From: Urbifossiella sp046350095
GTDB lineage: Bacteria; Planctomycetota; Planctomycetia; Gemmatales; Gemmataceae
Assembly (NCBI GenBank): GCA_046350095.1
Contig: JAXMBA010000002.1
Span: 372,001-436,000, forward strand
DNA: 64,000 nucleotides
Reading direction: 5' to 3'
Each line of letters opens with the position of its first letter. The first letter of the stretch is position 1. The translations under genes were made by a program, and so were the position numbers. Positions 35,223 to 44,748 of this stretch are shown here, one piece after another. Below the pieces are notes generated by a model that was not told where the DNA came from, searched no databases, and worked only from the letters and a program-made list of their open reading frames with translations.

Positions 35223-36583
35223 TCACGGCTCGACGGCCCGGACCACCCGCGCGACGCTGCGCGTTACCCGGGCCTCCACGTCGCTCGCCCAACGGAAGGC
35301 CGGCCGGCCGTACTCGAACAGGTAGGGCCGCCCTCGTAGCCGCCCTCGTCCCAGACGCGGCGCGACGGGATGTACGCGAGCATGTCGTCGGTGTAGCCGC
35401 ACACCCACGTGTCGGCGCCGTACAGGGCCTTGAACTGTAGCGCGTAGTCCACCACCGTCTCGGCCCCCGTCCCGATCATCAGCGTGTCGCGACCGAGCCG
35501 CCAGGCGTGGACCGGGTACGGGTACGCGGCCGGGAACGTCGCCCCGGCGTCGAGCTGCTTCAGCAGCCGCTCGGCCCACCGCTTCTTGACCGCGTTCGCG
35601 TCGGCGGTCGCCGCCTTCAGGTCGTCGCGGGTCACGACCCGCTCGTAGGGCAGCTCCACGTACTCGAACGCCGTCTTCAGGCCCGGGGCGACCGGTTTCA
35701 GGGGCGATTTCAGCACGTCCTCGACGGCGGCGGCGAGCATGTGGCCGTATTTCTCGCAGAGTTCCACCGACCGGCGCGGGAGCGGGTTCTGGTCGCCGCC
35801 GCAGGTGTTCACGAACATGGCCGTGGCGCCGGGGTGGGTCTTCTCGACCGCCAGTTGCGCGAAGCCGGGGTAGTCGCCGCACCACTTCGTGAAGCTGAGC
35901 GTCGTCGGGTGGCAGGCGTAGCCGAAGAGGACGGCCGCGAGCTTCCCGTCCGCCCCGGTCACGGTCAGCACCGGGACTGCGTGGTCCACCGGCCCCTTCA
36001 GCGGCTCCCCCTTCGCCAGCAGCGCGGCAACGTCGGCCTCGCGGTTGTTGCGGCGGTTCACGGCGAAGGTGGTGGTGCCGCGGCCGGTCGCCAGCGTCGC
36101 CGGAGCGAGCCGCCCGAGCGCCTCGCCGACCATCGCCACCAGCCGACCTTCCATCAGCGTCGTGTACTCGGCGACGAGTTTCTCCTGATCCGCCTCGACC
36201 GGGTAGTAGTCGATCAGGTCGCTGCCGAGTCGCGGGCCGCAGTGGTTGTGCGAGAAGGTGAACATGACCTGGCGGCGGTCGAGCTTGTACTTCTGCCGGA
36301 GCTGCTCGAACACGCGGTCGCTCATCTCCTTCGGCACACCCTGGAAGTCGCTGGTGATCAGGACGGCGCGGTTGCCCGTGTGGTCCTCCAGCGCGAGAGC
36401 CTTCATCCACAGGTCGTGGAGCTTGCCGTCGGGTGGCCGCTTCGTCCCGTAGCCGGCGAGCCAGACGCCCGTGTCCGGGGTGACGACGGCCCGCGCCACG
36501 CCGGCCTTCCACGCCGCGTCCTGCCCGCGCGCCGGCGCAGCCAGGCCGGCGAGGGCGAGGCACAATAAACACGCGCGGGTCAT
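35223..36583 (-). CDS. Neutral/alkaline ceramidase-like secreted hydrolase with a late frameshift
   Basis: As it stands the ATG frame from 36583 stops at 35264 (439 aa) with an odd end (GGPTCSSTAGRP). Dropping one base near 35321-35326, in a GGCC|CTACC context, gives a natural end, GGPYLFEYGRPAFRWASDVE, stopping at 35223. I therefore annotate the corrected span. A signal peptide is present (LLCLALAGLAAPARGQ). TPDTGVWLAGYG, FTFSHNHCGPRLGSDL, YACHPTTLSF and NTCGGDQNPLPR match the metal-binding and core motifs of the neutral ceramidase-like family in planctomycetes. A single missing C, either a real mutation or a base-calling error, explains the break. A relative lies at 41679-43052. Confidence 0.85.
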
Positions 36584-36730
36584 GCTCGGCTCCTGGGGCG
36601 GTGGCGAGCGACTCTACCCGATTTCGCGGGCGTGCGACAGGGTCGGCCCGCGGGCGGAAACGGTTTGCGGCCGGGCCGGGGCCGCGATAGCCTGTCCGGC
36701 TGGACCCGCTGTCCGCGCCGAAACCCCGCC

Positions 36731-37606
36731 ATGACACACCCCACCCGGATGCCGCTGGTCGCACTAGCCGCGGCCCTCGCGGTCGCCAACGTACCCGGTG
36801 CGGGGGCCGACGCGGAGGCGCGGGCGAAGCTGGCGAAGGCGCTCACGCTGCACGCCTCCTTCGACAAGGGCCTCGACGCCGACTTCTCCCGCGCCGACAA
36901 GGCGTGCTACGTCCAGCGCGGCACGGAGCTGGTGAGGGCCGCGCCGAACGACGACGTGAAGGTCGCGGCCGGCGCGGGGCGGTTCGGCGGGGCGCTGCAC
37001 TTCCCGAAGAAGGGGGCCACCCGCCCGGCGTTCAAGGACGGTGGCGTGCTCGGCTACAACGCCAAGGGCTGGTGCACGACCGTGTCGGCGTGGCTGCGGC
37101 TCGACCCGGACAGGGACCTGGAGCCGGGCTACTGCGACCCGATCCAGATCGTCGGCGACGACAACAAGAAGGGCTACATCTTCCTGGAGTGGTCGAAGGA
37201 CGAGACGCCGCGCTACTTCCGCTACGCGATCCGCCCGCTGTTCCCGATCTGGAACCCGACCGGCGCGGCGTGGCACGAGATACCCTTTGAGAAGCGGCCG
37301 ATGGTGCAGGTGGCCCGCGCCCCGTTCTCGCGGGAGCGGTGGACCCACGTCGCGTTCACGGTGGAGAACGTCAACGACAAGACCCGGCCGCAGGCCGGCC
37401 GCTTGTTCATCGACGGCAAGCTGCAAGGGACGATCGAGAGGTGGAACCTGACCTTCGACTGGGACCCGGCCCGCGTGCTGCTGGTGCTCGGCGCCGCCTA
37501 CGTCGGCCACATCGACGACCTGGCGGTGTTCGACCGCACGCTTACGGCGGCCGAGGTCGAGTTGCTCTACGGCCTCCGGGCCGGGGCGCGCGAGCTATAC
37601 CCGTAG
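36731..37606 (+). CDS. Secreted LamG/concanavalin-like domain protein
   Basis: 291 aa from the ATG at 36731; a longer in-frame start adds only Arg-rich sequence. A signal peptide is visible (LVALAAALAVANVPGAGADA). The body reads as one LamG-type jelly-roll: LTLHASFDKGLDADFS, RFGGALHFPKKGA, WCTTVSAWLRLDPDRDL, ERWTHVAFTVENV, GRLFIDGKLQGTIERW and HIDDLAVFDRTLTAAEVELLYGL, all typical phrases of that fold. It probably binds a glycan or other extracellular ligand. It diverges from the ceramidase-like gene and starts a plus-strand run of secreted hydrolases. Confidence 0.85.
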   Translation: MTHPTRMPLVALAAALAVANVPGAGADAEARAKLAKALTLHASFDKGLDADFSRADKACYVQRGTELVRAAPNDDVKVAAGAGRFGGALHFPKKGATRPAFKDGGVLGYNAKGWCTTVSAWLRLDPDRDLEPGYCDPIQIVGDDNKKGYIFLEWSKDETPRYFRYAIRPLFPIWNPTGAAWHEIPFEKRPMVQVARAPFSRERWTHVAFTVENVNDKTRPQAGRLFIDGKLQGTIERWNLTFDWDPARVLLVLGAAYVGHIDDLAVFDRTLTAAEVELLYGLRAGARELYP

Positions 37607-37674
37607 GGTGCGGTGCCGAAACCATCGCTCGGCGGTCGGTGCCTCACCCCCGCCTCCTCCGTAACCGGATCACA

Positions 37675-39867
37675 ATGCCACCCCGCATGCTGCTCCTCGT
37701 CCAACCCGTCGCCTGTTTCCTGGCCCTCGCGGCCGCTGGCCCGGCCGCGGCGCGCGACCCCGCGGCGCTGGTCGTGGAGTCGCCGAAGCCCAACGAGGTG
37801 ATCCAGCGCACCGGGTTCGACCCGGCCGCCGCCGCGAAGGAGCAGCCCGGCCACCCCGCGTTCGGCTTCGCCGACGTGGCCGTCCGGTGGGCGCCCGTCC
37901 CCGCGCCCGAACGGGTCGTCTGGGAGTACCGCGTGGTGCGGCTCGCCGGCGCGGCCGGCGGCGAAGTCGGGTGGACGAAGCTCGTCACCCACCGGGGAAA
38001 GACCGGGCTCGTGGGCTCGGCCCGCGTGCCGGCCGGCGGGTGGTACCGGCTCGAAGTACGGGGCCGCCTGGACGACACCGTGACGCACGCGAGCGCGGTC
38101 GAGCCGGTCGGGGTGGGCGAGGTGTTCCTGGTCGCCGGCCAGTCCTACGCCACCAACTGCAACGACGCCAAGTTGCGCGTCGCCGACCCGCACGGGCGCG
38201 TGGTCGCCTACGACGCGGCGAAGGGCACCTGGGGCGTGGCGAACGACCCTCAGCCGGTCCCGGACGGCAGCACGGACGGCTCGGTCTGGCCGCCGGTCGG
38301 GGACGCGCTGGTGAAGGAGTTCCGCGTCCCGGTCGGGTTCGCCAACGTCGCGGTCGGCGCGACCGCCACCTCGCAGTGGCTGCCGGGCGGGGTGCTCCAC
38401 TACCGCCTCGTGCTGATCGGGAAGCAGCTCGGCCGCTTCCGCGCCGTCCTCTGGCAGCAGGGCGAGTCCGACGTGATCGCGAAGACGACCACCGAGCAGT
38501 ACGTCGCCAACGTGCGTGCGATCCGGCACGCGGCGGCGACCGCGTGGGGGACCCAACCGCCGTGGCTGCTCGCCAAATCGACCCACCACCCGACCGTCTA
38601 CAACGACCCCGCCGGCGAGGGCCGCGTCCGCGCGGCCATCGACGAACTCGCCGCCCGCCCCGGGTTCCAGGCCGGGCCGGACACGGACACCCTCAAGGGC
38701 GAGAACCGCGGCGGCGCCGGCTCGCGGCGTCACTTCAGCGCGGCGGGTCAGGCGAAGGCGGCCGAGATGTGGGCGGCGGTGTTGGCCAAACACCTCACCG
38801 CCCCGCCGCGCATCGAGGAGACGCTCGCGGACCTCCGCCTGTTGACGCCCGTGTGGGCCGCGCCGGTCGTCCACCGCGAGAGCAGTGTCCTGCTCACGGC
38901 GGACACCAGCCCGCCCACGGCCCGCCTCGCGTTCCCCGCGGCCGAGGTGCTGGAGGTGGCCACCGCCGACCGCCGCCACCGCTTCGACCCCGACGCCTTC
39001 ACCCTCTCGAAGGACGGGTTGACGCTCACCTTCTCGGCGCCCGGCCCCGTCCCGCCGATCCCGCTGGCAAGCGTGTTCGTGCCGAAGGGAACGCCGCAGA
39101 GCTACGCGGCCCGCGTCGGCCACCCGGACCAATCACTCCTCTACCGGCCCGGCCGCTGGTTCCACGACCGCGATGTCGAGGTCACCTACCGCCGCCGCGA
39201 CGACATGTTCGCATCCGTCGAAGTCATCGGCACGCTACCGCGGACGCGGGCCCGGCTGAAGGCCGGCGCGGCGTTCACCCTCGGCGTCAGCGGGGACAGC
39301 ATCTCGACCGGGCTCGACGCCTCGGCGCTCGTGAAGGCCGCCCCGAACCAGCCCGGCTACCCGGACCTCGTGGCGGCGCAGTTCCAGGCGACGTTCGACA
39401 GCCGCGTCACGCTGAAGAACCGCGCGGTCGCCGGGTGGAGCGTCGCCCACGGGGTGCAAGACCTCGACAAGCTGCTGGCCGAGAGGCCGCACCTCGTGGT
39501 CGTCGCCTACGGGATGAACGACGTGGGCCGCCGCGACCCGAAGTGGTTCGGCGACCAGACGCGCACGATCCTGGACCGCATCAGAGCCCACGACAAGGAC
39601 GCCGAGGTGATCCTGGTCGCGCCGATGTTGGGCAACGGCGCGTGGACCGCGACGCCGCGCGACATGTTCCCCCGCTACCGCGACGAGCTGCGGCGGCTGG
39701 CCGGCCCGGGCGTCGCGCTCGCGGACGTGACCGCCGTCTGGGAACTGATGCTGCGGCACAAGCACGACCTGGACCTGACTGGCAACGGGCTCAACCACCC
39801 GAACGACTTCGGGCACCGCCTGTACGCCCAGGCCGTCCTCGCGACGCTGGCCGCCGGGAAGGAGTAG
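37675..39867 (+). CDS. Two-domain secreted SGNH esterase (SASA-type plus GDSL-type)
   Basis: 730 aa from the ATG at 37675 with a signal peptide (QPVACFLALAAAGPAAAR). The first catalytic domain carries VFLVAGQSYATN and VLWQQGESD, the nucleophile and block motifs of sialate O-acetylesterase/SASA carbohydrate esterases. The second, from about residue 535, has GVSGDSISTG (nucleophile Ser), YGMNDVG and NHPNDFGHRLYAQ (Asp/His pair), a typical SGNH/GDSL hydrolase. A beta-rich linker lies between. Two independent SGNH sites in one chain suggest deacetylation of acylated polysaccharides. It lies 68 bp after the LamG gene. Confidence 0.88.
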   Translation: MPPRMLLLVQPVACFLALAAAGPAAARDPAALVVESPKPNEVIQRTGFDPAAAAKEQPGHPAFGFADVAVRWAPVPAPERVVWEYRVVRLAGAAGGEVGWTKLVTHRGKTGLVGSARVPAGGWYRLEVRGRLDDTVTHASAVEPVGVGEVFLVAGQSYATNCNDAKLRVADPHGRVVAYDAAKGTWGVANDPQPVPDGSTDGSVWPPVGDALVKEFRVPVGFANVAVGATATSQWLPGGVLHYRLVLIGKQLGRFRAVLWQQGESDVIAKTTTEQYVANVRAIRHAAATAWGTQPPWLLAKSTHHPTVYNDPAGEGRVRAAIDELAARPGFQAGPDTDTLKGENRGGAGSRRHFSAAGQAKAAEMWAAVLAKHLTAPPRIEETLADLRLLTPVWAAPVVHRESSVLLTADTSPPTARLAFPAAEVLEVATADRRHRFDPDAFTLSKDGLTLTFSAPGPVPPIPLASVFVPKGTPQSYAARVGHPDQSLLYRPGRWFHDRDVEVTYRRRDDMFASVEVIGTLPRTRARLKAGAAFTLGVSGDSISTGLDASALVKAAPNQPGYPDLVAAQFQATFDSRVTLKNRAVAGWSVAHGVQDLDKLLAERPHLVVVAYGMNDVGRRDPKWFGDQTRTILDRIRAHDKDAEVILVAPMLGNGAWTATPRDMFPRYRDELRRLAGPGVALADVTAVWELMLRHKHDLDLTGNGLNHPNDFGHRLYAQAVLATLAAGKE

Positions 39868-39952
39868 CCCCGGGTACCCGCTACTTTCCGGCGCCCTCGT
39901 CTGGTATCATCCGCCCGTGGCGGCCCCTCACACCCCTCTCCCGGACGCACCC

Positions 39953-40663
39953 ATGCGACGCCTCGCGCTACTCTTCACCGCCCTCCTCGTCGGCTCGCCC
40001 GCCGCCCAGGACAAGAAAGACGCCCCGGTCGTGAAGCCCCGCGAGGGCAAGACCGAGACGGTCAGACTGTTCGACGGCAAGTCGCTCGACGGCTGGACCG
40101 GGTACGCCGACCTGTGGTCCGTCAAGAACGGCGTGATCGTGGCCAAGAACACCGCCCCGCTGAAGTACAGCACGTACCTGAACACGAACGGCAAGTACAC
40201 CGACTTCCGCCTCACGTTCGCGGCGAAGCTCGTCGAGTCCGAGATGCACTCGGGCCTGGCGTTCTGGGGCGAGGTGTGGCCGAAGGCCGACGGCAAGGTG
40301 AGCGACCCCAAGAAGGACCGGTCCGAGCACACGTACAAGGGCCACCTCGTCATGTTCCCGTCCGGGTGGGGCATGTACGACCTGTTCGGCCGCAACGGGC
40401 TGCCGGTGAGCGGCGCGCCAGCGAAAAAGGTCGGTAAGCAGCACGACTGGAACGACATCGAGGTGTTGGCCCAGGGGAACCGCGTCCGGGTCGCGGTCAA
40501 CGGCGCGGCCGTCGTGGACTGGCGCGACCCCGAGCCGGCGCGCATCAAGGAAGGCCCGATCGGCCTCCAGCTGCACTCGAACAACGTCCCGCAGGAAATC
40601 CACTTCAAGGGGCTCGTGCTGGAGACGTTCCCGCGGGAAGACCGGCTCGTCACCGTGAAGTGA
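39953..40663 (+). CDS. DUF1080 (3-keto-disaccharide hydrolase-like) secreted protein
   Basis: 236 aa from the ATG at 39953 with signal peptide (LALLFTALLVGSPAAQ). The DUF1080 signatures are plain: VRLFDGKSLDGWTGY, WSVKNGVIVAKN, FRLTFAAKLVESEMHSGLAFWGE, HDWNDIEVLAQGNRVRVAVNG and GPIGLQLHSNNVPQEIHFKG. The family folds like a concanavalin/beta-glucanase and members hydrolyse 3-keto sugars in the periplasm of Bacteroidetes and planctomycetes. Same direction as the esterase upstream; a hairpin follows its stop. Confidence 0.92.
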   Translation: MRRLALLFTALLVGSPAAQDKKDAPVVKPREGKTETVRLFDGKSLDGWTGYADLWSVKNGVIVAKNTAPLKYSTYLNTNGKYTDFRLTFAAKLVESEMHSGLAFWGEVWPKADGKVSDPKKDRSEHTYKGHLVMFPSGWGMYDLFGRNGLPVSGAPAKKVGKQHDWNDIEVLAQGNRVRVAVNGAAVVDWRDPEPARIKEGPIGLQLHSNNVPQEIHFKGLVLETFPREDRLVTVK

Positions 40664-40698
40664 GGCCGAGACCCCGCCCCCACGGGGGCGGGCCTCGC
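40662..40698 (+). terminator. GC-rich hairpin after the DUF1080 gene
   Basis: CCCGCCCC (40673-40680) and GGGGCGGG (40685-40692) form an 8-bp stem with a CACG loop, and GAGGCC/GGCCTC flanks extend the pairing alternative. It begins at the stop codon. There is no T run, so it may be a weak terminator or an attenuating hairpin. Confidence 0.45.
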
Positions 40699-40744
40699 GC
40701 CCGCCTCCTATAGCCCGGTCGAACCCCTCTCACCACGATGGTTA

Positions 40745-41641
40745 GTGATGTGCATCACGATCCTGGCCGGCCTGCTGGCACTCCTCCCGGGTCCGACGGA
40801 CGCCGCCGGGGCCGACGATACCGACTTCCGCCTGACGCTGCGGTCGCGGGTCGAGAAAGCCGGCGAGTACGCGGTGACGACGCGGGCGGAGGCGTGGCCG
40901 GCGGGGAAGACGGCCGTCATCGTGTGCGACATGTGGGACGCCCACCACTGCCTGAACGCCGTCCGCCGCGAGAACGAGCTGGTCCCGCGGATGGAGTCGT
41001 TCCTGAATAAGGCGCGTGCCCAGGGCGCGCTCATCATCCACGCCCCGTCGAGCTGCATGGCAGCCTACCAGGACCACCCGGCCCGCAAGCGGGCGCAGGC
41101 CGCGCCGGCGGCGAAGACCCTGCCCAAGGGCATCGACCAGTGGTGCACGAAGATTCCCGCCGAGGACAAAGGCAAGTACCCGATCGACCAGAGCGACGGC
41201 GGCGAGGACGACGACCCGACGGAGCACGCCGAGTGGCACGCGAAGCTCGCCGCGACTGGCCGCAACCCGAAGGCGCCGTGGAAGAGCCAGCACGCCGGCC
41301 TCACCATCCGCGCCGAGGACGCCGTCAGCGACTCGGGAGTCGAGATCTGGAACCTGCTGGAGGCCCGCGGCATCGACCGGGTGATGCTGGTCGGCGTCCA
41401 CACCAACATGTGCGTGCTGGGCCGCCCGTTCGGCCTGCGGCAGCTCGCCAAGAACGGCAAGCACGTGGTGCTCGTCCGCGACCTGACGGACACGATGTAC
41501 AACCCGAAGATGCCGCCGATGGTGAGCCACTTCGAGGGGACGCGGCTGATCGTGGCCCACATCGAGAAGTTCGTCTGCCCGACGGTCACGTCGGACCAAC
41601 TGCTCGGCGGCCGGGAGTTCCGCTTCAAAGGCGACGAGTGA
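40745..41641 (+). CDS. Secreted isochorismatase-like cysteine hydrolase
   Basis: 298 aa from a GTG at 40745 (ATG three bases later is an equal choice) with a signal peptide ending near GPTDAAGA. The isochorismatase-type core shows VIVCDMWDAHH with the catalytic Asp (about 62), ALIIHAPSSCMAAY, and GVHTNMCVLGRPFGLRQL with the catalytic Cys (about 223). A long charged insert (residues about 120-165, DGGEDDDPTEHAE) is unlike cytoplasmic relatives. Secreted members of this family recur in planctomycetes; the substrate is unknown. It sits 37 bp before the ceramidase-like gene. Confidence 0.88.
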   Translation: MMCITILAGLLALLPGPTDAAGADDTDFRLTLRSRVEKAGEYAVTTRAEAWPAGKTAVIVCDMWDAHHCLNAVRRENELVPRMESFLNKARAQGALIIHAPSSCMAAYQDHPARKRAQAAPAAKTLPKGIDQWCTKIPAEDKGKYPIDQSDGGEDDDPTEHAEWHAKLAATGRNPKAPWKSQHAGLTIRAEDAVSDSGVEIWNLLEARGIDRVMLVGVHTNMCVLGRPFGLRQLAKNGKHVVLVRDLTDTMYNPKMPPMVSHFEGTRLIVAHIEKFVCPTVTSDQLLGGREFRFKGDE

Positions 41642-41678
41642 TCGCGGCGCCGACCCCCCACCCCACACGAGGCGGCCG

Positions 41679-43052
41679 ATGAAACCGCTCGCCCTGGCTC
41701 TCGCCCTCGCACTGACCAGCGCGGCCGCCCTGCCGGCACAGCCGCCCGCCGCCGCCGCGGTCAAGGTCGCCACCTTCGACGTGGACGCGACGCCGCCCGT
41801 CGGCTCGGCGATGGCCTACGACCCCGTCCGCCGGCTCGACGAGCTGACTCTCCGCTGCCGGGGCGTCGTCGTCACCGGCGGCGGCCGGCCGATCGTGGTG
41901 TGTGCGGTGGACTGGATCGGCATAGCCAACGAGGGGCATGACCTGTTCCGCGAGCGGCTGGCCCGCGCCGCCGGCACCACCCCCGACCGCGTCGCCGTCC
42001 ACGCCCTGCACCAGCACGACGCGCCCGGGTGCGACCTGACCGCCGAGCGCCTCATGCGCGACCTCGGGCTGAAGGAGTTCGGCCGGTTCGACAGCGGATT
42101 CCACCGCGACGTGATGGGCCGCGCCGCCGCCGCGGTCGAGGCGGCGGTGAAGACGGCGCAACCGGTCACGCACGCCGGCTTCGGCAGGGCGGAGGTAAAG
42201 GAGGTGGCGTCGAACCGCCGCATCCTCGGGCCGGACGGCAAGGTCCGCGCCGTCCGCTACACCGCCACCAAGGACCCTGCCCTCCGCGCCGAGCCGGAGG
42301 GGGTCATCGACCCCGACGTCGCGGTGCTGGCGTTCTGGAACGGGGAGCGGCCGGTCGCGGTGCTCAGCTACTACGCCTGCCACCCGCAGAGCTACTACCG
42401 CACGGGCGTGCCCAGCCCCGACTTCCCCGGCATCGCCCGCTTCATCCGCGGCCAGGCCTTGCCCGAGGCGCTGCACGTCCACTTCAACGGCGCCGGCGGA
42501 AACATCGGTGCGGGCAAGTACAACGACGGCGACAAGGAGAACCGCCTGGTGCTCGCGCAACGGCTCGCCGACGGCATGAAGCGCGCACTGGCGGCGGCGA
42601 AGAAGCAGCCGCTGGCCGCGGCGGACGTGGGCTGGGAGACGGTGCCGGTTCAGTTGCCCGTCGCCGCGCACCTGAAGGAGGAGGAGCTGATCCAGGACCT
42701 GAAGACGGAGCCGGCGCGGGGGTACGTGTCGAAGGCGGACCAGCTGGCCTGGGTGGTCCGCCGCAAGGCGGGGCACGCGATCGACATCGCCTGCCTGCGG
42801 GTGGGTCAGGCGCGAGTGCTGCACATGCCCGGCGAACTGTTCGTCGAGTACCAGCTGGCGGCGAAGAAGATGCGCCCGGACCTGGGGGTGGCGATGGCGG
42901 CCTACGGCGACTACGGGCCGGCCTACATCGGCACGACGGCGTCGTATGCCGAAGGCGGCTACGAGACCGGCCCGCGGGCGAGCAACGTGGCGCCCGAAGT
43001 CGAGGTCGTGTTGACGGACGCGATGCGGCGGCTCCTCGGAGCCGGGCGTTGA
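41679..43052 (+). CDS. Neutral/alkaline ceramidase-like secreted protein
   Basis: 457 aa, signal peptide LALALALALTSAAALPAQ. FDVDATPPVGSAMAYD, HALHQHDAPGCDL (metal-ligand His residues), SYYACHPQSYYRTG and NGAGGNIGAGKYND follow the order of the neutral ceramidase-like fold and parallel the gene at 35223-36583, though identity between the two is low. TTASYAEGGYETGP near the C-terminus corresponds to the DEGGYEGGP region of its relative. It could hydrolyse an amide bond in a sphingolipid or another amphiphile. Its stop overlaps the TTG start of the MFS gene, so uptake of a product is plausible. Confidence 0.85.
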   Translation: MKPLALALALALTSAAALPAQPPAAAAVKVATFDVDATPPVGSAMAYDPVRRLDELTLRCRGVVVTGGGRPIVVCAVDWIGIANEGHDLFRERLARAAGTTPDRVAVHALHQHDAPGCDLTAERLMRDLGLKEFGRFDSGFHRDVMGRAAAAVEAAVKTAQPVTHAGFGRAEVKEVASNRRILGPDGKVRAVRYTATKDPALRAEPEGVIDPDVAVLAFWNGERPVAVLSYYACHPQSYYRTGVPSPDFPGIARFIRGQALPEALHVHFNGAGGNIGAGKYNDGDKENRLVLAQRLADGMKRALAAAKKQPLAAADVGWETVPVQLPVAAHLKEEELIQDLKTEPARGYVSKADQLAWVVRRKAGHAIDIACLRVGQARVLHMPGELFVEYQLAAKKMRPDLGVAMAAYGDYGPAYIGTTASYAEGGYETGPRASNVAPEVEVVLTDAMRRLLGAGR

Positions 43053-44350
43053 GGCAGGGCGACCCCCCGCCGTCCCGCGCCCGCTTCGTCCTGGCGGGGT
43101 GGCTGTGCGCCCTATCGGCGGTGCTGTTCCTCGACCGCGTCTGCATCGGGCAGGCGGCCCAGGACATCCAGGCCGACCTCGGGCTGTCGAACCGCGAGCT
43201 CGGCTACGTGTTCATGGCGTTCACGATCGCCTACGGGCTGTTCGAGGTGCCGACCGGGCGGCTCGGGGACCGCATCGGGGCGCGGGCCGTTCTCGCCCGG
43301 GTGGTCGTGTGGTGCTCGGCGTTCACCGCGCTCACCGGCGCGACCTTCGGGCTGTGGTCGCTCCTCGTCGTCCGGTTCCTGTTCGGGGCCGGCGAGGCGG
43401 GGGCGTACCCGAACACCGCCCGCGTCCTGTCGCGGTGGTTCCCGGCGGCCGAGCGGGGGCGGGTGACCGGGCTAATGCTCACCTGCGCCCAACTCGGCGG
43501 GGCCGCCGCCCCGGCCCTCACCGCCGCCCTCGTCTGGCTCGTCGGGTGGCGGCTGGCGTTCGTCGCGTTCGGGCTGGTCGGCGTCGTGTGGGCAGTCGGG
43601 TTCTGGCTGTGGTTCCGCGACGACCCGGCCGACCACCCGCGCGTGAATGCCACCGAACTCGCTCTCATCCGGGCCGGCACGAACGCCGGCCGGCCGCACG
43701 GGTCGATCCCGTGGCGGGCCGTGTCCCGGGCGCCCGGCGTGTGGCTGCTCGCGGCGATCATCATGTGCAGTTCGTTCAACTCGTACCTGTACTTCTCGTG
43801 GTTCTCGAAGTACCTCCAGGACGGCCGCGGGGTGGCGAAGGGAGACGCCGGGCTGCTCACGTCGCTGGTGCTGCTCGGCGGCGCGGCCGGGATGATGGCC
43901 GGCGGGGTGCTCGCCGACCGGGTGTCCCGTACGGCCGACCGGGTCCGCGCCCGCCGCCGGTTCGGTGCGGTCGCCTACATGACGTCCGCGGCCGCCCTCA
44001 CGGCCGCGACGGCCGCCGACTCGCCCCTGCTGCTCGCGGCGCTGGTCGCGGTCGGGTACCTGGCGCTGCAATCGACCCTGCCGACGTGGTGGGCTGCGGC
44101 GATCGAGCAGAGCGGGCGGAACGTGGGGGCGGTGTTCGGCATGCTGAACACCTGCGGGATCCTCGCCGGGGTGGCGTCGCAGGGGTTCGTCGGGTGGTTC
44201 ACGCAGCACCAGGCCGACGCCGGGGTCACCGGCCGCGGGCAGTGGGACCCGATCCTGTGGGTGTACGTCGGCGTGCTGCTGGCCGGCGCCGCCGGCTGGG
44301 CGCTCTACCGCTACCGGCCGCTCGACGACGACCCCGAACCGCAACACTGA
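43049..44350 (+). CDS. MFS transporter (anion:cation symporter-like)
   Basis: 433 aa if started at the TTG (43049) whose TTGA overlaps the upstream stop; no ATG occurs before the first membrane helix, which supports this start. About twelve membrane helices are visible. Between helices 2 and 3 is the MFS loop VPTGRLGDRIGARA, and its internal repeat GVLADRVSRTADRVRARRR lies in the second half. FLDRVCIGQAAQDIQADLGLS and GEAGAYPNTARVLSRWFP are typical of the anion:cation symporter branch that takes up sugar acids and aromatic acids. It probably imports a product released by the secreted hydrolases of this run. Confidence 0.9.
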   Translation: MRQGDPPPSRARFVLAGWLCALSAVLFLDRVCIGQAAQDIQADLGLSNRELGYVFMAFTIAYGLFEVPTGRLGDRIGARAVLARVVVWCSAFTALTGATFGLWSLLVVRFLFGAGEAGAYPNTARVLSRWFPAAERGRVTGLMLTCAQLGGAAAPALTAALVWLVGWRLAFVAFGLVGVVWAVGFWLWFRDDPADHPRVNATELALIRAGTNAGRPHGSIPWRAVSRAPGVWLLAAIIMCSSFNSYLYFSWFSKYLQDGRGVAKGDAGLLTSLVLLGGAAGMMAGGVLADRVSRTADRVRARRRFGAVAYMTSAAALTAATAADSPLLLAALVAVGYLALQSTLPTWWAAAIEQSGRNVGAVFGMLNTCGILAGVASQGFVGWFTQHQADAGVTGRGQWDPILWVYVGVLLAGAAGWALYRYRPLDDDPEPQH

Positions 44351-44394
44351 CGGACCCAATATTCCCTGGTCTTTCGTCGTGCCCGAGGGGAGCG

Positions 44395-44532
44395 ATGGCC
44401 ACCGTTGCCGAGCGACAGGCCTGGATACGGGCGAAGTGCCTTCGAATGCATGCCGAAGGCGTACTGACGGCGAACGAGCTATTCCCCGCGCTACTGGACA
44501 CCTTCACCGAGGCCGGGATCGATGACGAGTAA
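44395..44532 (+). CDS. Small protein, 45 aa
   Basis: The ATG at 44395 has GAGGGGAGCG in front of it, a good ribosome binding site. The short chain (ERQAWIRAKCLRMHAEG, then NELFPALLDTFTEAGIDD) is helical and amphipathic. The reading frame continues directly after its TAA into the next 71-codon stretch, so the two may be one gene broken by a nonsense codon. Function not recognised. Confidence 0.5.
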   Translation: MATVAERQAWIRAKCLRMHAEGVLTANELFPALLDTFTEAGIDDE

Positions 44533-44748
44533 GTGGTTGCGGGTGCGGAGGTTCGCGGGCAAGTGGTGAAGTTCCTGGCCGGTCACCGTCCGGCCACCTT
44601 TGCACCGTTCGTCATCGGCCCGGCGCCGACAGCCGAGGAGACCGAGCGGTGGGCGCAAGATCGGCAACGCAAGTATGCCGCCTTGCTTGTCGCCTTGGGG
44701 ATACGAGCGCCCGACGGCGTTGATGGAGCGAAGAGGCAAGCCTACTGA
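44533..44748 (+). CDS. Small protein, 71 aa, in frame with the preceding gene
   Basis: It starts with a GTG placed directly after the TAA of the 45-codon frame and in the same frame. Sequence includes VVKFLAGHRPATFAPFVIG and a helical TAEETERWAQDRQRKYAALL. There is no separate ribosome binding site, so it is either translated by re-initiation or is the second half of a disrupted 117-codon gene. Its end overlaps the convergent oxidoreductase gene by 7 bp. Confidence 0.4.
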   Translation: MVAGAEVRGQVVKFLAGHRPATFAPFVIGPAPTAEETERWAQDRQRKYAALLVALGIRAPDGVDGAKRQAY

